Source: Actinoplanes lutulentus | Lineage (GTDB): Bacteria > Actinomycetota > Actinomycetes > Mycobacteriales > Micromonosporaceae | NCBI RefSeq assembly: GCF_003259845.1 | Contig: NZ_QLMJ01000015.1 | Location: 124,001 to 188,000 of the forward strand | Direction of reading: 5' to 3' | Length of the DNA: 64,000 nucleotides | Shown here: in pieces, positions 29,212 through 37,962 of the stretch | Layout: each line of letters begins with the position of its first letter | How positions within the stretch are numbered: position 1 is the stretch's first letter | The notes under the pieces: generated by a model | Database searches by the model: none | Seen by the model: only the letters and a program-made list of their open reading frames with translations | What the model was told of the DNA's origin: nothing | Made by a program: the position numbers and the translations under genes

Positions 29212-30351
29212 TCAACGACCGTACCCGAAAATCTTTGCGGCGAGGTCGGTCATCACCTCAGTTGCTCCCGCACCGATGCCGAGGATGCGCGTGTCGCGGT
29301 AATGCCGCTCCACTTCACTCTCCCGCATATACCCCATTCCGCCGTGCAGCTGCACCGCCTCGTCGACCACGTATTTGCAGGTCTCGACCGCCGCGTTCTT
29401 CGCCAGGCACACTTCACCCGCCACGAACTCTCCGGCGGCATGCCGCCGGGCCACTTCCCTGGTGTACGCACGAGAAAGCTCGATGCGCTGCCTCATCTGC
29501 ACGAGTTTGTGCTGCACCACCTGCCGTGCGATGAGCGGCTTGCCGAATGTCTCGCGCTCGCGGCAATAGGCCAGCGACAGGTCGAGACACCGCTGCGCCA
29601 CCGAGTACGCGTGCACCGCGGCGATGATCCGCTCCGGCACGAAGACCTGGCCGATCAGCTGGAACCCGCCGTTCTCCGCCCCGACCAGGTTGCGGGCCGG
29701 CACCCGGCAGTCGACGAACGACAGCTCCGCGGTGTCCGAGCAGAGCCAGCCCATCTTGTCGAGTTTGCGGGAGACAGTGAATCCGGGCGTGTCCCGCTCG
29801 ATCACCAGCAGGCTGATGCCGGACGCTCCCGGCCCGCCGGTACGCACGGCCGTCGTCACGAAGTCGGCCCGGATCCCGGAGGTGATGAACATCTTCGCGC
29901 CGTTGACGACGTAGTCGTCGCCGTCCCGGACCGCGGTGGTACGCAGATGGGCCACGTCGGAGCCGGCGTCGGGCTCGGTGATGCCGAGCGAGCAGACCCG
30001 CTCACCGGCCAGGGCGGGCCGCACGAACCGTTCGATCAGATCCTGGTCGCCGCTGGCGATGATGTGCGGCAGCGCGATGCCGTGGGTGAACAGCGCCGCA
30101 TGCGCGCCGGAGGAGCCGCCGGCCTCGAGGAACGCCTCGGTGGCGACCACCATGTCGAGGGTGTCGCCGCCGTCGCCGCCGATCTCCTCCGGAAACCCGA
30201 CGGCGAACAGGCCGGCCTTGGCGATCTCCCGGTGCACCTCGCGCGGGATCTGCCCGTCGCGTTCCCAGCCGGGCAGGTTCGGGAGGATCTCCCGGCTGAC
30301 GAACTGCTTCATCGCTGCTGCGAGCGCCGTGCGTTCCGCGGTTTCGATCAT
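29212..30351 (-). CDS. acyl-CoA dehydrogenase
   Basis: 379-residue flavoenzyme introducing a 2,3-double bond into an acyl-CoA. The order is standard: helical N-domain (FPEEIGGDGGDTLDMV), FAD-binding beta domain (CSLGITEPDAGSDVAHLRT, MFITSG), and C-terminal helices (QLHGGMGYMRESEVERHYRD, GIGAGATEVM). The usual YEG glutamate is absent, so the base is probably the Glu of VPERIIA, as in the isovaleryl/long-chain subgroup. It starts 2 bases after the TetR gene, which likely controls it. Works with the divergent acyl-CoA genes at 31-36 kb. Confidence 0.92.
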   Translation of the reverse strand: MIETAERTALAAAMKQFVSREILPNLPGWERDGQIPREVHREIAKAGLFAVGFPEEIGGDGGDTLDMVVATEAFLEAGGSSGAHAALFTHGIALPHIIASGDQDLIERFVRPALAGERVCSLGITEPDAGSDVAHLRTTAVRDGDDYVVNGAKMFITSGIRADFVTTAVRTGGPGASGISLLVIERDTPGFTVSRKLDKMGWLCSDTAELSFVDCRVPARNLVGAENGGFQLIGQVFVPERIIAAVHAYSVAQRCLDLSLAYCRERETFGKPLIARQVVQHKLVQMRQRIELSRAYTREVARRHAAGEFVAGEVCLAKNAAVETCKYVVDEAVQLHGGMGYMRESEVERHYRDTRILGIGAGATEVMTDLAAKIFGYGR

Positions 30352-30353
30352 GC

Positions 30354-30989
30354 TCAGCTCCTTCGGGGGTTTTCGACCAGGGTGTCCGGGTCACGGCGTC
30401 CCAGCAGGATCGCGGCGGCCCGCTTCCAGCGGCGGATCAACATCTCGCGGCTCGCCAGGTCGCCGCTGACGATGCCGGTCATGGCGAGGCCGGTGAGCAC
30501 CTCGAACGTGAAGTGCACGACCGTGTCGACGCGCGGATCGTCGTCGAGCAGCTCGCGGGCGTGCGCCCGCAGCGTCCCGAAGATCTCTTTCTCGACCGCG
30601 ACCAGCGCGTCGCGCAGGGCGGCGTCGGTACGGGCGGCGTTCCAGAGTTCGAGCGCCGCCCAGAAGATCGGCGACGAGAAATGCCGCCACACCGCGTCGA
30701 TGAAGTCGTCCAGCGATCCGGCCCCCGCGGGCATCGCGGCGATCTCGGTGGCCAGCCCGTCGAGGCGGCGGCGTGCCACGTGCTGCACCGCGCCGACCAG
30801 CAGGTCCACCTTCGTCGGGAAGTGGTGCAGCAGGGTGCCCCGGGGCACGTCCGCCCTGGCCAGGACCTCGGCCGTGGTGGTTTCGGCGTAGCCGCGCTCG
30901 ACCAGGCACTGCACGGTCGCGTCCAAGATCTTCGATCTTGTCGCTTCGCTGCGCTGCGCCTGAGTGCGCCGGCCCTGTTCCACAGTCAC
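30354..30989 (-). CDS. TetR-family regulator of the acyl-CoA module
   Basis: 211 residues. The N-terminal helix-turn-helix (about 18-65, ILDATVQCLVERGYAETTTA, PRGTLLHHFPTKVDLL) is followed by an all-helical ligand domain. The GTG at 30989 lies 7 bases after TACGGT (minus strand), giving a leaderless start. It is co-transcribed with the acyl-CoA dehydrogenase and divergent from the fusion gene, the usual layout of an acyl-CoA-responsive repressor. Confidence 0.88.
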   Translation of the reverse strand: MTVEQGRRTQAQRSEATRSKILDATVQCLVERGYAETTTAEVLARADVPRGTLLHHFPTKVDLLVGAVQHVARRRLDGLATEIAAMPAGAGSLDDFIDAVWRHFSSPIFWAALELWNAARTDAALRDALVAVEKEIFGTLRAHARELLDDDPRVDTVVHFTFEVLTGLAMTGIVSGDLASREMLIRRWKRAAAILLGRRDPDTLVENPRRS

Positions 30990-31112
30990 GCCAAATACCG
31001 TACGACTTGACTGTTAGTTCGGTCCACTACGGATTTCCAGCGCGTTAAGACGGGTCTTGTGGTGACCGCCGTCACTCGCTTACCGTCACGCCAGACTGTT
31101 AGGGAGTCGTCT
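30990..31112. promoter_or_regulatory. divergent promoter region, TetR / acyl-CoA fusion gene
   Basis: The gap holds repeated motifs that could bind the TetR protein: ACTGTTAG at 31010-31017 and 31095-31102, and GTCACGCCA at 30985-30993 and 31085-31093. They are direct repeats about 85-100 bases apart; no long palindrome is evident. Confidence 0.35.
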
Positions 31113-34103
31113 ATGCCCGCTCGTCAGCGCCTCGCCATGCTCCGCGCGGTCGCCGCGTCGGCGCTGCCCCGGCGCGCACGACCGGCCAGCACGGCAGCGG
31201 ACCTCACGCCGCCGCCGCGTGAGCTGAAATACCCGTACGCCGCCTCGTCTGAGATCAACGCCTCCCCCGAGGCGGTCTTCGCGGTCCTCGCCGACCCGGC
31301 GCGGATGGCGGACTGGCTGATCATGCACACCGGCTGGGTGGGCGAGCCGCCGGCTGCGATCGCCGACGGCGCGCGCTTCGCGCAGCGCGTCAAGCTCATG
31401 GGCATGCCCACCGAGGTGCGTTGGACGGCTTCTGGGGTACGCGTACCGAGCACCATCTGGCTCGACGGGACCGGGCCGATGGGGATCGTCGTCGGGCTCT
31501 ACCTGTCCCTCGGGGCCGTGTCGCTCGGGGCCGGCCGGCCCGGGACGCTGGTGCGCATCGACGGCGGCGTCGAGGGCGGATCGGCCGACGGGCCGCTGGG
31601 CCCGATGGTGGCCCGCAACCTGGCCGACGCGATGACCAAGTCCCTGGCACGTCTGGCCACTGCGGTCACCACGGGCACCGGGGCCGGCCGGCGCGGTGCG
31701 GCTTCCGATCCTTCTCGGTCACGGGGGCCCTCGCCCGTACCCGATGTGGCCTCCGCAAAGGCGGCGCTCGCGGCAGCGAGGCCGCGCCTTCCCAAGCCCG
31801 CGCCGGTTCGCCACGAGCGGACCGGCAGGGAGATCGACGCGTGGACGCCGGTGATCGTCGGCGTGGGTCAGGTGTCCGAGCGGTCCACCGATCCGCTCGG
31901 CGCCGACCCGGTCTCCCTCGCCGTTCGTGCGCTGCACGCGGCGGAGCAGGACAGTGGCGCCGCCGGGCTGCTGTCGTCGGCGGATTCGGTCGCCTACGTG
32001 CCGAGTGTGTCGTGGCAGTACCCGGACGGCGCCGCCCTGATCGCCGCGGCCGTCGGAGCCCGGCCGGCCGAGACCGTGCGCAGCAGCACGTTCGGCGGCG
32101 ACGGCGGGCTGCGGCTGGTCAACGACGCGGCCGCGACGATCGCTTCCGGACATGCGTCGATCGTCCTGGTCGGCGGGGCCGAGGCTGCCGCCACCGCCGC
32201 GGCCGCCGAGAAGGCCGGGCGCGACCTGGGCTGGCCGGACCAACCGGAGGGCACGGCGGCTAGCCGGGTCGTCGGGGTTGATCGCGAACCCAACAACGAA
32301 CCCGAGACGACGGCCGGCCTGGTAGCGCCGATCTACCTGTACGCGCTGATCGAGTCGGCGGTGCGCGGCAAGCTCGGCCTGTCCGTTTCTGACCATCAGG
32401 AGCGGATCACGTCGCTGTGGTCGCGGTTCTCGCAGGTCGCGGCCGGAAATCCGTTCGCCTGGCTGCCGGAGCAGCGCGATGCGGCGTCGCTGGCGGCGGT
32501 TACCGAGGAGAACCGGCCCATTGCGGCGCCCTATCCGAAATTGCTGACCGCGCATCTGCAGGTGAATCAGGCGACCGGCGTCATCCTGTGCAGCGCCGCG
32601 GCCGCCGTGGCAGCGGGGATTCCGCAGGATCGGTGGGTCTTCCCGCACGCCGGGGCGCACGCGACGGATGAATGGTTCGTTTCCGAGCGGGCCTCGCTGG
32701 CGTCGTCGCCGGCTATTCGTGCCGCCGGCCAGGCTGCCCTGGGCCATGCCGGGCTCGACAATTCCGATATTTCACATGTCGACCTCTACGCCTGCTTCCC
32801 GTCGGCTGTGGAGATCGCGGCTGAGGAGCTGGGACTGTCGTTGGAACGGCAGCTGACGGTCACCGGTGGGCTCACCTTTGCCGGGGGGCCGGGTAACAAT
32901 TACTCGGGGCATTCCATTGCTAATCTCGTACCCTTGTTGCGGTCTGAGCCGGAAGCGTTCGGCCTGGCCAATGCGCTCGGGTGGTATGTGACCAAGCACG
33001 CCGTAGGCGTGTTCTCGGCTCGGCCGCCCGCCCAGCTCTATGCGGACATCGATGCTGATGTGCGGATGGATCGTCCGCCGGCGCGCAAAGCGCTGGAGTC
33101 CTATGCCGGGCCGGCCGTCCTGGAGGCCTTCACGGTCCCCTATGACCGATCCGGATCACCGTCCGCTGCGGTGATCACGGCGATCGCGCCGGACGGGTCG
33201 CGGGTGGTGCGGCGGGTGACCGACCGCGCGCTGATCGACAGGTTGCTGTCCTCGGACCCGCTCGGCTGGGGTCTTGATTTCTCCGCCGGGTCTGTTTCGG
33301 TCATCGACACGGCCGGGCTCTATGTTCTCCCTGCTCCCGCTGAGCCTCCGCTGATCGTCGAGCGGCGCGGGCCGGTCACCGTCCTGCGGCTCAACCGGCC
33401 CGCGGTGCGCAACGCGATCGACCTGACCACCGCCCGCGCCCTGGAACGCGCCGTCGACGACTTCGAGGCCGACCCGGCCGCCCGCGTCGCCGTGCTGACC
33501 GGCAGTGATACCGCCTTCTGCTCCGGGATGGATCTCAAGGCGGCCGCCCGCGGCGAGTACCCGATCACCGAGGGACGCGGCCTGCTCGGCATCACCGCGC
33601 GGCCGCCGCGCAAGCCGCTGATCGCCGCGGTCGAGGGCGCCGCACTGGCCGGTGGCTGCGAACTCGCCCTCGCCGCCGACCTGATCGTCGCCGCCGAGGA
33701 CGCCCAGTTCGGCATCCCCGAGGTGAAGCGGGGCCTGGTGGCGGCGGCCGGCGGTGTGCTCCGGCTGGCCCAGTCGCTGCCCCGCAGCACCGCCCTGGAA
33801 CTGGCGTTGACCGGCGCGCCCCTGCCGGCCCGGCGCCTGTACGACCTCGGCCTCGTCAACCGGGTGACCTCACCCGGCAAGGCCCTGGAGATCGCGATCG
33901 AACTGGCGCAGGAGATCGCCGCCAACGCTCCCCTCGCCGTCCTGCTCTCCAAACGCATCGTCGACGAGCACCGCGACTGGAACACCGCGGAAGCCTTCGA
34001 CCGTCTCTCCGACATAGCCGGCGAGGTGATCGGTTCCGCGGACGCCCTCGAGGGAATCCGCGCCTACGCCGAAGGCCGAACCCCCCAATGGAAGGGCTTT
34101 TGA
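31113..34103 (+). CDS. three-domain fusion: SRPBCC - thiolase-like (TLP1 type) - enoyl-CoA hydratase
   Basis: 996 residues. About 38-190 is an SRPBCC ligand-binding domain (EINASPEAVFAVLADPARMA). About 245-735 is a thiolase-like unit: IVGVGQVSER at its start, IVLVGGAEAAA, HVDLYACFPSAVEIAAEELG, GGPGNNYSGHSIANL, then an extra C-terminal domain as in mycobacterial TLP1 proteins. About 745-996 is a crotonase with both glutamates (AGGCELALA, FGIPEVKRG). The nucleophile Cys expected near SSTFGGDGGLRLV is not there, so ordinary thiolysis is doubtful. ATG at 31113 has AGGGAG 6 bases upstream. It overlaps the acyl-CoA ligase start by TGATG. Probably an acyl-CoA-processing enzyme. Confidence 0.85.
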   Translation: MPARQRLAMLRAVAASALPRRARPASTAADLTPPPRELKYPYAASSEINASPEAVFAVLADPARMADWLIMHTGWVGEPPAAIADGARFAQRVKLMGMPTEVRWTASGVRVPSTIWLDGTGPMGIVVGLYLSLGAVSLGAGRPGTLVRIDGGVEGGSADGPLGPMVARNLADAMTKSLARLATAVTTGTGAGRRGAASDPSRSRGPSPVPDVASAKAALAAARPRLPKPAPVRHERTGREIDAWTPVIVGVGQVSERSTDPLGADPVSLAVRALHAAEQDSGAAGLLSSADSVAYVPSVSWQYPDGAALIAAAVGARPAETVRSSTFGGDGGLRLVNDAAATIASGHASIVLVGGAEAAATAAAAEKAGRDLGWPDQPEGTAASRVVGVDREPNNEPETTAGLVAPIYLYALIESAVRGKLGLSVSDHQERITSLWSRFSQVAAGNPFAWLPEQRDAASLAAVTEENRPIAAPYPKLLTAHLQVNQATGVILCSAAAAVAAGIPQDRWVFPHAGAHATDEWFVSERASLASSPAIRAAGQAALGHAGLDNSDISHVDLYACFPSAVEIAAEELGLSLERQLTVTGGLTFAGGPGNNYSGHSIANLVPLLRSEPEAFGLANALGWYVTKHAVGVFSARPPAQLYADIDADVRMDRPPARKALESYAGPAVLEAFTVPYDRSGSPSAAVITAIAPDGSRVVRRVTDRALIDRLLSSDPLGWGLDFSAGSVSVIDTAGLYVLPAPAEPPLIVERRGPVTVLRLNRPAVRNAIDLTTARALERAVDDFEADPAARVAVLTGSDTAFCSGMDLKAAARGEYPITEGRGLLGITARPPRKPLIAAVEGAALAGGCELALAADLIVAAEDAQFGIPEVKRGLVAAAGGVLRLAQSLPRSTALELALTGAPLPARRLYDLGLVNRVTSPGKALEIAIELAQEIAANAPLAVLLSKRIVDEHRDWNTAEAFDRLSDIAGEVIGSADALEGIRAYAEGRTPQWKGF

Positions 34104-35689
34104 TGAGCACGCTCGAGCACCTGCACGCGGTCCTGCGGATGCACCAGATCGGCATCGTCAACCTGACGCGCCCGAACCGGCTGCTGAAGATGGCCTCCAA
34201 CAACGGCAAGCTCGGCCCGCAGGCAGCTCTGATCATGAAGGCGGCGTCCGAGCACCCGGACGCGCCGGCGCTGACCGACGAGCGCGGCACGCTCACCTAC
34301 CGGGAGCTCGACGAGCAGTCCAACGCCCTCGCGCACGCGCTGAAGAGCTTCGGCCTGCCGGACCGGTCCGTCGTCGGCGTCCTGGCCCGCGACCACCGCG
34401 GGCTGCTGCTGGCGATCAGCGCGACCGCCCGGGCCACGCTGCGGCTCGCGCTGATGAACACCGGACTGGCACCGCAGCAGCTCGCCCAGGTGGTGGAGCG
34501 GGAAAAGGTCAAGATCCTGCTGCACGACGAGGAATTCACCGACCTGACCGCGCAGGTGTCGATCCCGCGCTATCTGACCTGGGGTTCCGCGGGTGGGACC
34601 ACCATTGAGGAGCTCGCGGCGGGGCGACCGGCGACCCCGCTGCCGTTGCCGGACCGGCCGGGTGGCTTCATCATCCTGACCAGCGGGACCACCGGGCTGC
34701 CGAAAGGCGCGCCCCGCACCAAGGTGTCGCCGCTGGCCAGCGCGCTGATCGCGGACCGGATCCCGTTCCCCCGGCAGGGCGCGGCCGTGTTCGCCTCGCC
34801 GCTGTTCCACAGCACCGGGTTCGGGGCATGGACCGTCGGGCTGTCGCTGTCCAACCACGCCATCCTGCTGCGCCGCTTTGACGCCGAACGCATCCTCGCG
34901 GCCATCGCCGACCACCGCGCCGAGATGCTGGTCGCCGTGCCGACCATGCTCACCCGGATCCTCGCCCTCGGCCCCGACATCATCAACAAGTACGACACCT
35001 CGTCGCTGAAGTCCGTCTTCGTGGCCGGCTCAGCCCTCGCACCCGACCTGACCGCCCGCTTCCAGGACCAGTTCGGCGACGTCATCTACAACGTGTACGG
35101 CTCGACCGAGGTCGCCGTCGCGACGGTCGCCCAGCCGGCCGAGTCCCGGCGGGCACCGGGAACCGTGGGCAAGCCGCCGGTCACCGTGCACGTGGCGCTG
35201 TTCGACGCCGACGGGGTCCGGGTGACGACGCCGGGGACGATCGGGCGGGTGTTCGTGCGTACCGGCATCCCGTTCGAGGGCTACACCGACGGCCAGCACA
35301 AACAGGTCATCGACGGCTTCATGTCCACCGGCGACCAGGGCCACTTCGACGCCGAAGGCCTGCTCTTCATCGACGGCCGCGACGACGACATGATCATCTC
35401 CGGCGCGGAGAACGTGTATCCGGTGGAGGTGGAGAACCTGCTCGCCGCCCGCGAGGACGTCCTGGAAGCGGCGGTGATCGGGGTCGACGACGCGGAGTTC
35501 GGCAAGCGGCTGCGGGCGTTCGTGGTCCCGGTCGAGGGCGCGGTCCTGGAGGCCCAGGACATCAAGGACTACGTACGCGGATCCCTGGCCCGCTACAAGG
35601 TCCCCCGCGACGTGGTGTTCCTGCCCGAGCTCCCCCGCAACCCGACAGGCAAACTGATCCGCCGCGACCTCCCAGACGGCCCCCTCTGA
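34103..35689 (+). CDS. fatty-acyl-CoA ligase (AMP-forming)
   Basis: 528 residues of the ANL adenylating superfamily: it activates a carboxylic acid with ATP and loads CoA. P-loop ILTSGTTGLPKGAPRT (about 189-204), VYGSTEVAVAT (A5), STGDQGHFDAEGLLFIDGRD (A7), DDDMIISGAENVYPVEVEN (A8) and NPTGKLIRRDL with the catalytic Lys (A10) are all present. The start at 34103 is preferred over 34088 because GGAAGGG lies 6 bases upstream and it shares a base with the preceding stop. Together with the fusion protein and acyl-CoA dehydrogenase it forms an acid-activation and beta-oxidation module. Confidence 0.92.
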   Translation: MSTLEHLHAVLRMHQIGIVNLTRPNRLLKMASNNGKLGPQAALIMKAASEHPDAPALTDERGTLTYRELDEQSNALAHALKSFGLPDRSVVGVLARDHRGLLLAISATARATLRLALMNTGLAPQQLAQVVEREKVKILLHDEEFTDLTAQVSIPRYLTWGSAGGTTIEELAAGRPATPLPLPDRPGGFIILTSGTTGLPKGAPRTKVSPLASALIADRIPFPRQGAAVFASPLFHSTGFGAWTVGLSLSNHAILLRRFDAERILAAIADHRAEMLVAVPTMLTRILALGPDIINKYDTSSLKSVFVAGSALAPDLTARFQDQFGDVIYNVYGSTEVAVATVAQPAESRRAPGTVGKPPVTVHVALFDADGVRVTTPGTIGRVFVRTGIPFEGYTDGQHKQVIDGFMSTGDQGHFDAEGLLFIDGRDDDMIISGAENVYPVEVENLLAAREDVLEAAVIGVDDAEFGKRLRAFVVPVEGAVLEAQDIKDYVRGSLARYKVPRDVVFLPELPRNPTGKLIRRDLPDGPL

Positions 35690-35706
35690 CCCAGGCCGAG
35701 CTGAGC

Positions 35707-35755
35707 CGATCTTGTTGAGTTCCCCGACCCGTGTGCGGGGAACTCGACAAGATCG
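35707..35755. terminator. strong bidirectional hairpin
   Basis: Left arm 35707-35726 (CGATCTTGTTGAGTTCCCCG) and right arm 35736-35755 are complementary over 20 bases with one G-U-type mismatch, around a 9-base loop. It lies between the convergent ligase and glycosyltransferase genes. Confidence 0.8.
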
Positions 35756-35831
35756 AGCGGGACCTGTTTCCGGACGGATTCACGCAGGGCCCCGGTGGGC
35801 GGACCTACCACTACGAACCCGGCTGACGCGG

Positions 35832-36656
35832 TCAGGCGACCTGGCTGGACATCGGGTTCTTGCGGGCCGCGCAGGTCGGGCGGGACTCGTCGTTCTGGCG
35901 GTAGAGGCGCTTCATCACCGGGTATCCGATCAGCAGTACCCGGGCCATCACCCACGCCCGGGCGTACGAGCCGCCCCGGCCCAGGTGGTCGGCGTAGCCT
36001 CGCTCGGTCATCAGCAGGTACTGCCGGAAACTGCGGTAGTCACTGCGGATGCGGCGCGCGGACGTCTCCGCGACCAGGATCCGGGCGTAGTGCACGGCGT
36101 GGCCGCCCCGGTGCAGGTGGATGCCCAGGTCCAGATCCTCGTGCATGTGCTCGGCGACGCACAGGGTCGGCGACACCGCCTGCCACGCGGTCCGGCGGAT
36201 CACCATGTTGGCGCCGAAGACCCAGTCGAGCCGGCGACTGCGGCCGACACTGCACAGGCCGCGCAGCATCGCGTCGCCTCGGGCCACCACGCCGGGCATC
36301 GCCGAGTCGTAGTACCGCACCGGGCCGGTCGCCGCGTCCACCGCCGGATCGGCGAAGAACGCCCGTACCTGGGCCAGATAGTCCGGTGGCAGCCGGGTGT
36401 CGGCGTCGATCCGCACGATCAGGTCGCCGGTGGCGGCGTCGAAACCGGTGTTGCGGGCGTGCTGGACGCCCTGCCGCACCTCGTGCAGCACGAGGACACC
36501 GCGCAGCCGAGCCTCCGCCACGGTGCCGTCCGCCGAGTTGTTGTCCACGACGATGATCTCGTCAGCCGGTTCGGTCTGAGCGTGCAACGCGTCCAGACAG
36601 GGGCCGATCACGCCCTGCTCGTCAAACGCGGGAACGACAACGGTGATCCGAGCCAT
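35832..36656 (-). CDS. family 2 glycosyltransferase
   Basis: 274 residues. The GT-A fold is clear: ITVVVPAFDEQGVIGPCLDA (4-23), IIVVDNNSADGT (about 34-45), LIVRIDADTRLPPDY (DxD, about 79-93) and a late EDLDLGIHLHRGG acceptor block. A hydrophobic segment near ARAWVMARVLLIGY may associate with the membrane. ATG at 36656 has GAGGAG 6 bases upstream; the frame extends upstream but without similarity. No sugar-pathway genes are adjacent, so the product is unknown. Confidence 0.87.
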   Translation of the reverse strand: MARITVVVPAFDEQGVIGPCLDALHAQTEPADEIIVVDNNSADGTVAEARLRGVLVLHEVRQGVQHARNTGFDAATGDLIVRIDADTRLPPDYLAQVRAFFADPAVDAATGPVRYYDSAMPGVVARGDAMLRGLCSVGRSRRLDWVFGANMVIRRTAWQAVSPTLCVAEHMHEDLDLGIHLHRGGHAVHYARILVAETSARRIRSDYRSFRQYLLMTERGYADHLGRGGSYARAWVMARVLLIGYPVMKRLYRQNDESRPTCAARKNPMSSQVA

Positions 36657-36795
36657 GACCCACTCCTCGAAACAACCCCGCCGGAAGTTGTGATGAGGAT
36701 CTCCGGGCCGCGTTCCCCGGTCAACGTCCACCCGGTTAACAGCTCGCTCTCCGGACACGAACAGTGCCCACCCAGCTCAGAGGACCGGTTCCGCA

Positions 36796-36935
36796 GTGCC
36801 GGCGACCAGAGGACCGTCGTGCCGGCGGCCAGCTCAAGGGACCAGACCCGTCGTGCCCGCAGCCAGCTCACGCCACCAGGACCACCGTGCCCGCAGCCGG
36901 CTCACGGCACCAGGATCGTCTTGCCGGCCGGCAGG
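36796..36935. repeat. 34-base tandem repeats running into the 3' end of the oxidoreductase gene
   Basis: GTGCC[GC]GC begins units at 36819, 36853, 36887 and (as TTGCCGGC) 36921, an exact 34-base period, plus a shortened unit at 36796. On the minus strand the first unit is the last codons of the oxidoreductase including its TGA, and the next units repeat that end, TGA included. They look like successive duplications of the gene's tail into the 245-base gap. Confidence 0.7.
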
Positions 36936-37888
36936 TCACCCGTCTCCGCTTCGGCATGCACCTCCCCCAGCTCGATCAGCGGCCGCACCGCGGCGATGTC
37001 GACAGTGACCACGCCGGCGTCGACCAGAGACACCAGTTCGGACAGCTGGCCGGGATCGTCACGCATCACGAAGTGGACATCAGCGCCTGCCCAGGTCTCG
37101 CTGCCGGCCGCAGCGCCCGCCCAGGTCTCGCTGCCGGCCGCAGCGCTCGCCCCGATCCCGGCGCCGGCCATGGCTCTGGGAACGGTCGCCGACACCACCA
37201 CTCCGCCCGGCCGGACCAGAGCGGCCAGGGCCGGGTCCAATGGCTGCGGCACGAAATGCAGCAGCACGTCGACACTCTCCGGCAGCTCCGGCAGCGTCAG
37301 ATCAGCGCCGGCCGCCACCGCCGCCTCGGCGCTGCGCGACGACGCCACGGCGAACACCTCGGCCCCGGCATGCCGCGCCAGCTGGATCGCCAGCCGGCCG
37401 ATCGCCCCGGCACCGTTGACCAGGACCCGCTGCCGGGCACCCGCCGCGCCCGTTCCAACTGCGCTGGCACGCACCCGGCCGTGCTCGAACACCGCCTGCC
37501 ATGCGGTCAGCCCGGCGATCGGCAATGCCGCCGCGTGTGCCAGCGGGATCGTCGCCGGCGCCCGGACCAGCGCGGACGCCGGCGCCACCGCATAGTCCGC
37601 CGCGGCGCCGCCGTCGAGACGCCCGATCACCCGGTCACCGACGGCCCAGCCGTGGACGCCCGGCCCCAGCTCGGAGACGGTTCCCGCGACGTCCCAGCCC
37701 ATCGTGTAAGGAAGGCCGACCTCGACGACCGATCGGAGCAGGCCACGCCGCAACCCCACCTCGGACGGGTTGAACGACGTGCCCGCCACCCGCAGCTGAA
37801 CCTCGCCGGGACCCGGTGAAGGCCGGTCCATCTCATCGATGGTGATCAGCCTCGATTCCCCGTACCCCTGCAATCGCCAAGCCCGCAT
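36902..37888 (-). CDS. zinc-independent quinone oxidoreductase / medium-chain dehydrogenase
   Basis: 328-residue MDR-superfamily NADPH:quinone reductase type. GWDVAGTVSELGPGVHGWAV and GDRVIGR (about 65-90) form the N-terminal GroES fold, and VLVNGAGAIGRLAIQLARHA (about 157-176) binds NADPH. No structural or catalytic zinc ligands are seen. Residues around 255-275 contain a perfect 10-residue duplication (AAAGSETWAG twice) from a 30-base tandem repeat. The ATG at 37888 is the family start. It is divergent from the AraC-type regulator, its likely controller. Confidence 0.85.
   Translation of the reverse strand: MRAWRLQGYGESRLITIDEMDRPSPGPGEVQLRVAGTSFNPSEVGLRRGLLRSVVEVGLPYTMGWDVAGTVSELGPGVHGWAVGDRVIGRLDGGAAADYAVAPASALVRAPATIPLAHAAALPIAGLTAWQAVFEHGRVRASAVGTGAAGARQRVLVNGAGAIGRLAIQLARHAGAEVFAVASSRSAEAAVAAGADLTLPELPESVDVLLHFVPQPLDPALAALVRPGGVVVSATVPRAMAGAGIGASAAAGSETWAGAAAGSETWAGADVHFVMRDDPGQLSELVSLVDAGVVTVDIAAVRPLIELGEVHAEAETGDLPAGKTILVP
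37081..37146 (-). repeat. 30-base tandem duplication inside the oxidoreductase gene
   Basis: The 30-base unit starting CAGCGCCYGCCCAGGTCTCG occurs at 37081-37110 and 37111-37140 with one mismatch, and a partial third copy starts at 37141. It keeps the frame and adds ten residues, probably in a surface loop. Confidence 0.8.
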
Positions 37889-37962
37889 GGCAACCACCGT
37901 AAGCAAGCCGCGCAGGACGGGGAATGTTCTTTGGTCTCTGATTCATATGCCAAAGTCTTCTT

